Below are positions 25,195-33,830 of a stretch of 64,000 nucleotides of DNA, one piece after another; positions within the stretch are counted from its first letter, which is position 1, and each line of letters opens with the position of its first letter. The notes beneath the pieces were generated by a model. It saw only the letters and a program-made list of their open reading frames with translations. It was not told the origin of the DNA and made no database searches. The stretch spans positions 868,001-932,000 of the forward strand of contig NC_009142.1 of NCBI RefSeq assembly GCF_000062885.1. Reading direction: 5' to 3'. The position numbers were made by a program, and so were the translations under genes. This DNA comes from Saccharopolyspora erythraea NRRL 2338. GTDB lineage: Bacteria > Actinomycetota > Actinomycetes > Mycobacteriales > Pseudonocardiaceae.

Positions 25195-26076
25195 ATGAGC
25201 AAGCGGGACAGCAGGCGCGAGCTGCCGCCGGTGCCGGAGGCGCTGCCGGCGTCCGCGGTGGACGCGCACACCCACCTCGACGCCTGCGGCGCGTCGACGG
25301 CCGAGGACGTGCGGGCCATCGTGGACCGCGCGCAGGCCGCGGGCGTCGGCCGGGTCGTCACGGTCGCCGACGACATCGGTTCCGCCCGCTGGGCGGCAGA
25401 GGCGTCCACTTGGGACGACCGCGTGTTCGCCGCGGTGGCGCTGCACCCCACCCGCACCAAGGACTTCGACGACGCCGACCGCGAGGCGCTGGAGGAGCTC
25501 TCGCGGCACCCGCGTGTGGTCGCCGTCGGTGAGACCGGCCTGGACTACTACTGGGACTACTCGCCGCCGGAGCCGCAGCAGGAGGCCTTCCGCTGGCACA
25601 TCGACCTCGCCAAGCGGGTCGGCAAGCCGCTGATGATCCACGACCGCGAGGCCCACGAGGACATCCTGCGCATCCTGGAAGAGGAAGGCGCCCCTTCCAC
25701 GGTGGTCTTCCACTGCTTCTCCGGCGATGCCGACTTCGCGCGCCGGTGCGTCGACGCGGGCTACGTTCTGTCCTTCGCCGGCACCGCGACCTTCCGCAAC
25801 GCCCGGGCGCTGCACGAGGCGGCCCGGCTGGTCCCGGCCGGGCAGATGCTCGTGGAGACCGACGCGCCGTTCCTCACCCCGCACCCGTACCGCGGCAGGC
25901 CCAACGAGCCGTATTGCGCGAATTACACCCTTCGGGCGCTCGCTGAACTCCGTGGGGTGAGCGTCGAGGAACTGGTTGTAGCGACCACCGAGACCGCCGA
26001 ACGGACCTTCCGGCTCGGCGAAGTGGCGCAGAACCGGTCGAACCAGGTCGGAGCGGGCGGTACCGGCTCGTTGTGA
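25195..26076 (+). CDS. tatD: TatD family metal-dependent deoxyribonuclease
   Basis: A 293-residue TIM-barrel hydrolase with 3'-5' exonuclease activity in the family. The metal motif DAHTHLD (H25, H27) opens the barrel. GETGLDYYWDYSPPEPQ, MIHDREAHEDI, VVFHCFSGD and LVETDAPFLTPHPYRGRPNEP are the other ligand-bearing strands. ATG 25195 follows GGAGGG. In mycobacteria the homologue sits at the head of a tatD, rpfB, ksgA, ispE group, as here. Confidence 0.93.
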   Translation: MSKRDSRRELPPVPEALPASAVDAHTHLDACGASTAEDVRAIVDRAQAAGVGRVVTVADDIGSARWAAEASTWDDRVFAAVALHPTRTKDFDDADREALEELSRHPRVVAVGETGLDYYWDYSPPEPQQEAFRWHIDLAKRVGKPLMIHDREAHEDILRILEEEGAPSTVVFHCFSGDADFARRCVDAGYVLSFAGTATFRNARALHEAARLVPAGQMLVETDAPFLTPHPYRGRPNEPYCANYTLRALAELRGVSVEELVVATTETAERTFRLGEVAQNRSNQVGAGGTGSL

Positions 26077-26549
26077 CATAGCGCAAAGAGTCACTCATAG
26101 CTACGGAACTTGCCCGATACGTGCCTGATCTCTGCGCCGTTCGGCGCAATGGGGTGACAGCTTTTCGGCCCAAGGCGAAGATCAGTTGTGACGCACGGTA
26201 CGGAGTTGCGCGGCAAATCGGGGTAATGGAGCTCACAGCGGGAATCCGGGTTCTTGGCACCACCTCCTGATCACGCTAGAGTCTCGGCCTCGTAACCGAT
26301 GACAAAGCAGTCGTCGGGAACACCCGCTAGTCGCCGCCGGTGTCCGTCGGGGAAGCCGGAGCCGCGAACCAGCCACGTTCGGGGCAGGCTAGGACGGCGC
26401 TTGGCTACGGGAGTCGGACGCAAAACGAAGCACGAAGGTTATGCGCACCCTTGCGGGGGATGAACGGTGTCCGGTACCGCGGATGAACGCGGTCGCCGAA
26501 CACGTCCCCGTCCGGAGCGCTACTTCCGCCTTCGGGAGGTAACGACCCT
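26077..26549 (+). promoter_or_regulatory. 473-bp structured leader region of rpfB
   Basis: No gene is visible. The stretch holds a perfect hairpin, TGCGCCG-TT-CGGCGCA (26133-26148), and several further complementary GC blocks up to GGGAGGT before the rpfB GTG. Long leaders with RNA-level control are known for actinobacterial rpf genes, including c-di-AMP (ydaO) riboswitches and an attenuator reported for mycobacterial rpfB. I could not match the conserved ydaO core here, so the class is left open. Confidence 0.4.
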
Positions 26550-28109
26550 GTGAACGGACGCGGCACGCCCGGTTCGCATACCGGATATCCCGGATATGAC
26601 GAGGCCTACTGGGCCGATTCCTTCGACGCATCGACGGACTGGTTCACCCCGGTCGGCGGGCAGGTGCAGGAGCCCGGACACCCGGCTCAGCGCGACGCCT
26701 GGGCGACCGAGATGACAGCCCGCCACAGCGCCGTCGGTGTGCTCGACCGGCCGGACTCCCGGCCGCACCCGGCCTACCCGGCCGAGGACCACCCGAGCTT
26801 CCCGCCCGGGGCGCTGGAGATCACCCCGCAGGACATCTTCGACGCGCTCGGGCCGCAGGCCGAGGACATGCTCGCCACGGCCGAGATCGACGTCGACGAG
26901 GTCATCCGCCTCATAAACGCCGAGACCACGGTCCTGCCGCCGCTGGTCATCCCGGACACCGTCCCGGAGACCGACGGTGCCGACGGCCCGCCGCCGGAGG
27001 TCGTCGAGGCGATCAGCTCCTGGAAGCGCACCTTCCTCAAGGGCGCGGTCACCGCGGTCATCCTGACGATGACCGGCACCGGTGGCGCCGCCGCCGCGAT
27101 GGACAAGTCCGTCACGGTCGAGGTCGACGGCCAGGAGCGGACCGTCAACACCTGGGAGGGCACCGTCGGCGAGGTCCTCGCCGACGAGGGCATCAAGATC
27201 GGCGAGCACGACGCGCTCAGCCCGTCGCCGACCTCCAAGATCGACCACGGCGACACCATCACGCTCGACCGCGGCAGGCTGCTCAAGCTGACCGTCGACG
27301 GCGAGCAGCGCGAGGAGTGGGTCCGCTCGGTCACCGTCGACCAGGCGCTGCGCCAGCTCGGCGTGCGCTCCGACGGGGCGTGGCTGTCGGCCAACCGCGC
27401 GACGGCTGTGCCCGAGCAGGGCATGGACCTGGTCGTCAAGACCAAGAAGTCGATCACCGTCTTCGACGGCGCCAACCAGCCCCGCCAGCTCGACACCACC
27501 GCTGTCGACGTCAACGAGCTGATCGCCGAGCAGAAGCTCGACATCGGCCCGGACGACCACATCACCCCCGGCGGGGACCAGAAGATCACCGACGGCGCCG
27601 AGGTCCGCATCGACCGGACCGGCAGCTCGGTCGTCAACGTCACCACGCCGATCCCGCCGCCGGTGCAGGAGATCGTCGACAAGACGATGTTCAAGGGCGA
27701 GGAGCGGGTCGAGAAGCCGGGCAAGCCGGGCGAGAAGATCGTCTTCACCCGCGTCACCACCAAGAACGGCGAGGAGACCGACCGCGAGGCGGTCGGGGAG
27801 CGGATCCTGCGGGAGCCGGAGCCGCGCGTCGTGCGCGTCGGCGGCAAGGAGCCGCCGGACAGCGCCGTGTGGGACAAGCTGGTGCAGTGCGAGGCCACCG
27901 GCAACTGGGCGATGAACTCGGGCAACGGCTACTACGGCGGCCTGCAGTTCGACAAGAAGACCTGGGACGCCAACGGCGGTTCGCAGTACGCCGCTTACCC
28001 GCACCAGGCGAGCCGGGAGCAGCAGATCGCGGTCGCGACCAAGGTCCGCGACTCCCGCGGCGGCTACGGCGCCTGGCCGTCCTGTTCGTCCAAGCTCGGC
28101 CTGGACTGA
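26550..28109 (+). CDS. rpfB: Resuscitation-promoting factor RpfB-like muralytic protein
   Basis: A 519-residue membrane-anchored peptidoglycan hydrolase for regrowth from dormancy. A long cytoplasmic N-terminus (about 1-150, rich in Pro and acidic residues) precedes one membrane helix (about 158-180, FLKGAVTAVILTMTGTGG). Three DUF348 repeats follow (the first is VTVEVDGQERTVNTWEGTVG), then a G5 domain near VEKPGKPGEKI, and a C-terminal Rpf domain with catalytic E448 (VQCEATGNWAMNSGNGYYGG). The GTG start has GGGAGGT upstream. The N-terminal cytoplasmic extension is much longer than in the mycobacterial protein. Confidence 0.93.
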   Translation: MNGRGTPGSHTGYPGYDEAYWADSFDASTDWFTPVGGQVQEPGHPAQRDAWATEMTARHSAVGVLDRPDSRPHPAYPAEDHPSFPPGALEITPQDIFDALGPQAEDMLATAEIDVDEVIRLINAETTVLPPLVIPDTVPETDGADGPPPEVVEAISSWKRTFLKGAVTAVILTMTGTGGAAAAMDKSVTVEVDGQERTVNTWEGTVGEVLADEGIKIGEHDALSPSPTSKIDHGDTITLDRGRLLKLTVDGEQREEWVRSVTVDQALRQLGVRSDGAWLSANRATAVPEQGMDLVVKTKKSITVFDGANQPRQLDTTAVDVNELIAEQKLDIGPDDHITPGGDQKITDGAEVRIDRTGSSVVNVTTPIPPPVQEIVDKTMFKGEERVEKPGKPGEKIVFTRVTTKNGEETDREAVGERILREPEPRVVRVGGKEPPDSAVWDKLVQCEATGNWAMNSGNGYYGGLQFDKKTWDANGGSQYAAYPHQASREQQIAVATKVRDSRGGYGAWPSCSSKLGLD

Positions 28110-28134
28110 TCTCGACGCGGGCATGCCCGTGCTG

Positions 28135-28181
28135 AACGCGTGTCCCGTTCCCTGCGCTGCTGGGAACGGGACACGCGTTTT
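28135..28181 (+). terminator. Strong terminator after rpfB
   Basis: AACGCGTGTCCCGTTCCC (28135-28152) pairs perfectly over 18 bp with GGGAACGGGACACGCGTT (28162-28179), followed by a short T run. It should isolate rpfB from ksgA. Confidence 0.9.
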
Positions 28182-28211
28182 CCGGTTCCAGGGCGGGTGC
28201 GCCGGGTCGCC

Positions 28212-29237
28212 ATGAGCGCGGGTGCGCGGTCCGGGTACTTTTTCGGTGTGGATGACCAGCGCAGACCCGAAGGGTGGACACCCGGGCAGGGGGCCGACGA
28301 GCAGGAGCTCGCGGCTTCCGGTGATCGTGCCGCCGCGGAACCGGGGACTGCGGAACCGCATCCGGGTGCCGGGACGGCCGGTGCCCGGTTGCTCGGGCCC
28401 GCCGACGTTCGGCGGCTCGCCGGTGAGCTGGGCATCCGGCCGACCAAGAAGCTCGGCCAGAACTTCGTGCACGACCCGAACACGGTGCGCCGCATCGTCG
28501 CTGCGGCGTCGCTGACCGCCGAGGACGTCGTCCTCGAGGTGGGACCGGGCCTCGGATCGCTGACGCTGGCCCTGCTGCCCGTCGCCGGGGCGGTGACGGC
28601 GGTGGAGATCGACCCCGTGCTGGCCGCGAGGCTGGAGCGCACCGCGAGCGAGTACTCCCCGGCGCTGGCCGGCCGGCTGCGCGTGGTGGAGGCCGACGCG
28701 CTGCGCGTGCGGGCCGATGACCTCGGCGACCGCAGGCCCACCGCACTGGTGGCGAACCTGCCCTACAACGTCGCGGTACCCGTGGTCCTGCACCTGCTCG
28801 CCGAGCTGCCGACCCTGCGGCACGGCCTGGTCATGGTGCAGTCGGAGGTCGCCGACCGGATGGCGGCCAGGCCGGGCAACCGGACCTACGGCGTCCCGAG
28901 CGCGAAGGCGGCGTGGTTCGCCGACGTGCGGCGCGCGGGCCCGGTGCCGCGCAACGTCTTCTGGCCGGTGCCCAATGTGGACTCCGGGCTGGTGTCGTTC
29001 ACCCGCGTGGAGCCGCCGTCGGAGGTGGCGCGGGCGGACGTGTTCCGCGTGGTCGACGCGGCTTTCGCCCAGCGGCGCAAGACCCTTCGCGCGGCGCTGT
29101 CGGGATGGGCCGGCTCGGCGGCGCGGGCGGAGCGGCTGCTGCGCGCGGCGGGCGTCGACCCGGCCGCGCGCGGGGAGCAGCTCGAGATCGCGGACTTCGC
29201 CCGGATCGCGGAAGCCGCCGAAGCCGACCCCGAGTAG
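28212..29237 (+). CDS. rsmA: 16S rRNA (adenine-1518/1519-N6)-dimethyltransferase
   Basis: A 341-residue SAM-dependent enzyme (KsgA) that dimethylates two adenines in helix 45 of 16S r[50 protein letters not shown] and VQSEVADRM are the methyltransferase motifs. The N-terminal 60 residues before [11 protein letters not shown] are an unusual low-complexity extension; GTG at 28248 is an alternative start. A terminator separates it from rpfB, so it probably has its own promoter in the 30-100 bp upstream. Confidence 0.93.
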   Translation: MSAGARSGYFFGVDDQRRPEGWTPGQGADEQELAASGDRAAAEPGTAEPHPGAGTAGARLLGPADVRRLAGELGIRPTKKLGQNFVHDPNTVRRIVAAASLTAEDVVLEVGPGLGSLTLALLPVAGAVTAVEIDPVLAARLERTASEYSPALAGRLRVVEADALRVRADDLGDRRPTALVANLPYNVAVPVVLHLLAELPTLRHGLVMVQSEVADRMAARPGNRTYGVPSAKAAWFADVRRAGPVPRNVFWPVPNVDSGLVSFTRVEPPSEVARADVFRVVDAAFAQRRKTLRAALSGWAGSAARAERLLRAAGVDPAARGEQLEIADFARIAEAAEADPE

Positions 29238-29542
29238 GGCGTACCAGCGCTGTTTTGGGCGGCGTGGCAGCGAAAAGGCTCAGGGGTCGCGGGTGGCTGA
29301 GCTGGGAAGGTCGCGCTCTCAGGCGATGGAACCGAAGATCCGGGCGGGGTTGCCGGGCCGGGGTCCGCGTTCGGGTTGAGACCACCCGATCGGCGGCTTG
29401 TCAGCAGTCAGCGTTCAGCTACGCAGGGTCACGTAAACACCTTGGCGGGACTGGAAATTCCCGCTCGTCCGAGGGTGTGATGTATAGAACGATTTCGGTA
29501 AGTGACCACTATCAACTTGCGTCCGGTCCGGCCAGTGGGGTC

Positions 29543-29548
29543 TACTAT
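29543..29548 (+). promoter_or_regulatory. Candidate -10 element of the metNIQ transcript, in a 317-bp gap
   Basis: TACTAT at 29543-29548 ends six bases before the riboswitch begins, so a transcript would start at or just before the aptamer. No convincing -35 at standard spacing is seen (TTGCGT at 29517 is 20 bp away). The rest of the 29238-29554 gap after ksgA shows no gene. Confidence 0.45.
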
Positions 29549-29554
29549 TCGGGA

Positions 29555-29642
29555 AATCCATCCCGAGCGGCCGAGAGACCTGGCTCCGCGACGCCGCAGC
29601 AACCACCCGACGGGCAGGTGCTAACGCCAGGACCGATGGAGT
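29555..29642 (+). ncRNA. SAM-I (S-box) riboswitch upstream of the methionine transporter
   Basis: The aptamer core follows the S-box consensus: GAGCGGCCGAGAGAC, then TGGCTC, GACGCCGCAGCAACC, and GGTGCTAACGCCAGGACC. Stem P1 is TCCATC (29557-29562) paired with GATGGA (29635-29640). It binds S-adenosylmethionine and stabilises P1, which should lower expression when methionine is plentiful. No terminator with a T run follows. Instead the P1 3' strand contains the GGA of a GGAG ribosome binding site for the short ORF at 29647, which points to control of translation initiation. Confidence 0.88.
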
Positions 29643-29646
29643 TGTG

Positions 29647-29799
29647 GTGTCCAAGACTCTGGTACGCAGCCCGCACGCTCGTGCGCTCCCCGCTGGGCGG
29701 GGACGGTCCGGCCGCGGATACCCCAAGTTGCTTTTGACGCAGCGCCGCGTCATCGATCACGGGCGACGGACGACGACTGGCTGTCGTCGCGAGGCGTGA
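29647..29799 (+). CDS. Possible 50-residue ORF controlled by the SAM riboswitch
   Basis: GTG at 29647 follows GGAG (29638-29641) with a five-base spacer and runs 50 codons to TGA at 29797-29799. The product starts MSKTLVRSPHARALPAG and is strongly basic, with no domain I recognise. The ribosome binding site overlaps the 3' strand of riboswitch stem P1. It may be a leader ORF whose translation gates metN, or it may be fortuitous. A C-rich, G-poor stretch follows at 29807-29836. Confidence 0.4.
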   Translation: MSKTLVRSPHARALPAGRGRSGRGYPKLLLTQRRVIDHGRRTTTGCRREA

Positions 29800-29908
29800 C
29801 TTCGTAGTCCCTCTCCCCGACCCCCTCTTTCCTTCCGGCCGCCAGGCCGCGCCGCGCGCTGCGCGGGGCAGGTCCGCGGAGCCGGTGTGAGCTGATGCGG
29901 AGCCGATC

Positions 29909-30928
29909 GTGATCACAGTCGAGAACCTCACAAAGTCGTTCCAGCACAACAAGAGCAACGTCGTCGCCCTGGACGGGGTGTCGATGGAGGTGCCGGCGGG
30001 CGCCGTGTGCGGCGTGGTCGGACCCAGCGGCGCCGGCAAGTCCACCCTGGCCCGTTGCATCGCCCTGCTGGAGAAGCCCGACAGCGGCGCGATCAGGGTC
30101 GACGGCACCGACCTGGTCGCCCTGGACGGCAAGGCCCTGCGCGCCGCGCGCCGCCAGATCGGCGTTGTGCCGCAAGGCGACTCGCTGCTGCGGCAGCGCA
30201 CCGCCGCGGGCAACGTCGCGCTGCCGCTGGAGGCGGCTGGCATGGCCGGGCCGCAGCGCCGCAGCCGCGTCGGCGAGCTGCTGGACCTGGTCGGGCTGAC
30301 CGACAAGGCGTCGGTGTACCCCGACCAGCTCTCCGGCGGGCAGCGCCAGCGCATCGCGGTCGCCCGCGCGCTGGCCGCCAAGCCCTCCGTGCTGCTGGCC
30401 GACGAGCCGACCTCCGCGCTGGACCCGGGCACCACCGACTCGGTGCTGACGGTCCTGGACCGCGCCCGCTCCGAGCTGGGCGTCACCGTCCTGGTGGTCA
30501 CCCACGACATGGCCGTGGTGCGCCGGATCGCCGACGACGTCGCCGTGCTGGAGCAGGGCCGCGTGGTCGAGCACGGCAAGGTGCTCGACCTGGTCGCCGA
30601 GCCCGGCAGCCGGATCGGCGAGACGCTGCTGCCCGAGACCGGCCAGGCCGACCTGCTCAAGCCGTCGAAGAACGGCCACGACGTGGTCGCCGAGGTGGTC
30701 CTGGTCGGGTTCGCCGCCGTGGGCGCCCTGCTGCCCGAGGCCTCCAGCCGGTTCGGCGTCGAGCTGTCCATCCTGGGCGGCGGCCTGACCAGGCTCGGTG
30801 AGACGCCGGTGGCCAAGTTCAAGGTCGGCCTCAGCGGTGAGCGCGCGGAGTCGGCGCTGAAGTGGATGGTCGAGCGTGATGCGCACGTGCGTCGTGCGCC
30901 GGTTTGTGTTGACGGAGCTGCTGCGTGA
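29909..30928 (+). CDS. metN: Methionine ABC transporter ATP-binding protein
   Basis: A 339-residue ATPase of the MetNIQ importer. Walker A is GPSGAGKST at 38-46, the signature is LSGGQRQRIAVA, Walker B is VLLADEPTSALD, and the switch is VTHDMAVV. The C-terminal NIL domain (about 260-335; KFKVGLSGERAESALKWMVERD) binds methionine and inhibits transport in the family. The GTG start has GGAG upstream. Its stop overlaps the metI GTG by four bases. The SAM riboswitch upstream supports methionine as substrate. Confidence 0.95.
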   Translation: MITVENLTKSFQHNKSNVVALDGVSMEVPAGAVCGVVGPSGAGKSTLARCIALLEKPDSGAIRVDGTDLVALDGKALRAARRQIGVVPQGDSLLRQRTAAGNVALPLEAAGMAGPQRRSRVGELLDLVGLTDKASVYPDQLSGGQRQRIAVARALAAKPSVLLADEPTSALDPGTTDSVLTVLDRARSELGVTVLVVTHDMAVVRRIADDVAVLEQGRVVEHGKVLDLVAEPGSRIGETLLPETGQADLLKPSKNGHDVVAEVVLVGFAAVGALLPEASSRFGVELSILGGGLTRLGETPVAKFKVGLSGERAESALKWMVERDAHVRRAPVCVDGAAA

Positions 30929-31611
30929 GTGATGCGACCCCCTGGCCGGAGGTCCTGGAACTACTCGGGGAGGCGACTGGCGAAACCCTCTACATGGTGC
31001 TGGTCTCCACCCTGCTCGCGGTGGTCGGAGGACTGCCGCTCGGAGTGCTGCTGCACCTGGCATCGCCCACCGGGCTGAGCCCGAGACCCGTGCTCTACCG
31101 CGTGCTGGGCGTGGTCGTGGACGTGGTTCGCTCGGTGCCGTTCGTGGTGCTGCTGGTCGTGCTCGCCTCGTTCACCCGGCTGCTGATCGGCACCTCGATC
31201 GGCAGCACCGCGGTGATCGTCCCGCTGACGATCGGCGCCGTGCCGTTCTTCGCCCGGCTGACCCAGAACGCGATCCGCGAGGTGAGCTTCACCGTCGTGG
31301 AGGCCGCGATCACCACCGGGTCGAGCAGGCTGCGCATCGTGTGGACGGTGCTGCTCGGCGAGGCGCGGGCGGCGCTGGTCGGCGCGGTCGGCGTCACGGC
31401 GGTGGCGCTGATCGGCTACGCGGCGATGGCAGGCGCCATCGGCGGCGGCGGCCTGGGCACCACCGCCATCCAGGACGGCTATCAGGGCTACGACGACCGG
31501 ATCCTGTACGGCTCCGTGGTCGTCCTCGGCGTGCTCGCCTTCGCGATGCAGCTGATCACCGACATCGCGGCGAAGGTCGTCGACCGGCGCCGTTCCGCGA
31601 ACCTCTCGTGA
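30925..31611 (+). CDS. metI: Methionine ABC transporter permease
   Basis: A 228-residue inner-membrane subunit with five predicted helices. The EAA loop contacting MetN is visible around VVEAAITTGSSRLRIVWTVL. It forms the methionine channel and is coupled to metN by a GTGA overlap. The 64 bp to metQ contain its ribosome binding site. Confidence 0.94.
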   Translation: MSDATPWPEVLELLGEATGETLYMVLVSTLLAVVGGLPLGVLLHLASPTGLSPRPVLYRVLGVVVDVVRSVPFVVLLVVLASFTRLLIGTSIGSTAVIVPLTIGAVPFFARLTQNAIREVSFTVVEAAITTGSSRLRIVWTVLLGEARAALVGAVGVTAVALIGYAAMAGAIGGGGLGTTAIQDGYQGYDDRILYGSVVVLGVLAFAMQLITDIAAKVVDRRRSANLS

Positions 31612-31675
31612 GCGGGCGGCCCGGTCGACCACCGGGCCGCCGCCCGAGCTGAAAGTCCAGAAAGGACACCAACCG

Positions 31676-32482
31676 ATGCGTGTTCGTCTTGCCGCCGTGG
31701 TGGCGGTGTCCGCCTTCGCGCTGGCCGCGTGCGGGGGATCCAACGCCGCGGAGGACCCGAACGCCCCGATCTCGGTCGCGGTGAGCCCGCAGCCGCACGG
31801 GGAGATCCTGGAGTACGTCGACCGGGAGCTGGCCCCCAAGGCCGGGATCGACCTGGAGATCGAGAAGTTCGACGACTACAACCGCCCGAACGAGGCGGTT
31901 GCCAACGGCGAGATCGACGCCAACTACTTCCAGCACATCCCGTACCTGGACCAGTACAAGTCCGAGCGCGGCGGTGACCTGGTGTGGGTGGGGCCGGTGC
32001 ACCTGGAGCCGCTGGCGGTCTACTCCAAGCAGTTCAAGTCGGTGCAGGAGCTGCCCGCCGGCGCCACCGTCACGCTGTCCAACGACCCGGCCAACCAGTT
32101 CCGCGGCCTGAAGCTGCTGGAGACCAACGGCCTGGTCAAGCTCAAGCCGGAGGCGGCCGTGGGCACCCGGCTGGACGCGGCCATCGCGGAGAACCCGAAG
32201 AACATCCAGTTCAAGGACCTCTCGCCGGACCAGCTCCCGCGCTCGGTCGACGACGCCGCGGCCGCGGTGGTCAACGGCAACTACGCGCTCAAGGCCAACC
32301 TGCAGAACCCGATCGCGGTCGAGAGCGCGCAGGACAACCCGTACGCCAACGGCCTGGTGACCAGCTCGAAGCTGGTGCAGGACCCGCGGATCAAGAAGCT
32401 GGCGGAGATCCTGCGCTCGCCCGAGGTCAAGGACCACATCAACCGCACCTACGGCGGCGTGGGCGTGGTCCCCGCCTCCTGA
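31676..32482 (+). CDS. metQ: Methionine-binding lipoprotein (NlpA family)
   Basis: A 268-residue extracytoplasmic solute-binding lipoprotein. The signal peptide ends at the lipobox LAAC (residues 17-20), followed by a GGSNAAED linker. [16 protein letters not shown] opens the NlpA fold, and NANYFQH-type and [13 protein letters not shown] segments are conserved. A good AAAGGA ribosome binding site precedes ATG 31676. It delivers methionine to MetNI. Confidence 0.95.
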   Translation: MRVRLAAVVAVSAFALAACGGSNAAEDPNAPISVAVSPQPHGEILEYVDRELAPKAGIDLEIEKFDDYNRPNEAVANGEIDANYFQHIPYLDQYKSERGGDLVWVGPVHLEPLAVYSKQFKSVQELPAGATVTLSNDPANQFRGLKLLETNGLVKLKPEAAVGTRLDAAIAENPKNIQFKDLSPDQLPRSVDDAAAAVVNGNYALKANLQNPIAVESAQDNPYANGLVTSSKLVQDPRIKKLAEILRSPEVKDHINRTYGGVGVVPAS

Positions 32483-32516
32483 TCGCGGCACTTCGACCGC
32501 CGGATCCGGTGGTTCC

Positions 32517-32549
32517 CGACGCCCCGCAGGCACGTCCTGCGGGGCGTCG
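32517..32549 (+). terminator. Terminator after metQ
   Basis: CGACGCCCCGCAGG (32517-32530) pairs perfectly with CCTGCGGGGCGTCG (32536-32549) over a 5-base loop, closing the met operon before ispE. Confidence 0.88.
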
Positions 32550-32606
32550 GCGTTTCGCTCGTGGACAACCCGGCGGCGGACTCGCGCGGGCACGTACGCT
32601 TTAAGG

Positions 32607-33572
32607 GTGCTCTCCGTGGTACCCACACCCATCACCGTCCGAGTCCCGGCCAAGGTGAACCTGCACCTGTCGGTCGGCGACACCCGCGAGGACGGCTACC
32701 ACGAGCTGGTCACGGTCTTCCAGGCGCTGTCGATGACCGACGAGGTCACCGTGCACATCGCCGACGAGCCCGGCATCGAGGTGCGCGGCGAGGGCGCCGA
32801 CTCGGTGCCCACCGGCCCCAGCAACCTCGCGTGGAAGGCCGTGCGGGCACTTGCCGAGCGCTGCGGCCGCGACCCTGACGAACCGGGGGTGCGGGTCTCG
32901 ATCAACAAGGGCATCCCGGTCGCCGGCGGCATGGCCGGTGGCAGCGCGGACGCGGCGGCGGCGCTGCTGGCGCTGAACCACCTGTGGCGGCTGGAGATGG
33001 GGCGCGACGAGCTCGCCGGGATCGCCGCGGACATCGGCAGCGACGTCCCGTTCGCCCTCCAGGGCGGTACCGCGCTGGGCACCGGGCGCGGTGAGCAGCT
33101 CATCCCGGTGCTGGCCCGGCACACCTTCCACTGGGTGATCGCGCTGGACCGGCGCGGCCTGGAGACGCCCGGGGTGTTCAGCGAGCTGGACCGGCTGCGC
33201 GAGGAGTCCCGGCCCAACCGGGTGGGCGAGGTGGAGCCGGTGCTGGAGGCGCTGGCCTCCGGCGATCCCAGGCAGCTCGCGCTGCTGCTCGGCAACGACC
33301 TGCAGGCGGCGGCGGTATCGCTGCGGCCGGGCCTGCGCCGGACCCTGCGCGCGGGTGTGCAGGCGGGCGCCCTCGCGGGCATCGTGTCCGGCTCGGGGCC
33401 CACCTGCGCCTTCCTGTGCACCGACGCGGACGCGGCGGTGCGCGTGGCGGCGGAGCTCTCCGGCGCGGGCGTCTGCCGCACGGTCCGCGTCGCCCAGGGC
33501 CCGGTCCCCGGCGCCCGCCTGGTCACCGACGACCGAGCCGACCGCCCGACCCCGCCTCAGGTACATGCCTGA
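32607..33572 (+). CDS. ispE: 4-diphosphocytidyl-2-C-methyl-D-erythritol kinase
   Basis: A 321-residue GHMP kinase of the non-mevalonate isoprenoid pathway, phosphorylating CDP-methylerythritol. [20 protein letters not shown] is the substrate and catalytic N-terminal motif. [17 protein letters not shown] is the ATP-binding glycine loop, and GSGPTCAFL is motif 3. The GTG start is weakly supported; GTG 32616 is possible. In mycobacteria it directly follows ksgA; here metNIQ lies between. Confidence 0.94.
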   Translation: MLSVVPTPITVRVPAKVNLHLSVGDTREDGYHELVTVFQALSMTDEVTVHIADEPGIEVRGEGADSVPTGPSNLAWKAVRALAERCGRDPDEPGVRVSINKGIPVAGGMAGGSADAAAALLALNHLWRLEMGRDELAGIAADIGSDVPFALQGGTALGTGRGEQLIPVLARHTFHWVIALDRRGLETPGVFSELDRLREESRPNRVGEVEPVLEALASGDPRQLALLLGNDLQAAAVSLRPGLRRTLRAGVQAGALAGIVSGSGPTCAFLCTDADAAVRVAAELSGAGVCRTVRVAQGPVPGARLVTDDRADRPTPPQVHA

Positions 33573-33650
33573 AGGCCCCCGATGGGTCGAAGGCCCCTGA
33601 TGGGGCCTTCGAAGGCGCGAAGCGCCATCCGTCCAGAGGACGGATGACAG
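33571..33650. repeat. Compound triple-hairpin repeat after ispE (acts as terminator)
   Basis: Three stems lie in tandem: TCGAAGGCCCC/GGGGCCTTCGA (33587-33612), GGCGC/GCGCC around GAA (33615-33627), and CATCCGTCC/GGACGGATG (33628-33648). In reverse orientation the same order of stems, with related sequence, recurs at 50787-50846. The element is therefore a dispersed intergenic repeat, and the first stem is also a good terminator for ispE. Confidence 0.7.
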
Positions 33651-33830
33651 TTCCCGGATCGCAACAGCGGGAGTGACCCAGGCCGGACAAAGCCCGCAGC
33701 CGAAAACCGTGCCCATCAGGAACCTCCAGCCGTAGGACACACCCCAGCCGCACCGTTCCACCCTGCTGACGCGAGGATGGGTATGTCCCGTGCCCGGCAA
33801 CACGACCGCCAATGGAGTAACGAACACCCG

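Noticed and set aside
26230-26520. c-di-AMP (ydaO) riboswitch before rpfB
   Set aside because: The position is typical, but the conserved ydaO core was not found. Only a generic structured leader is claimed.
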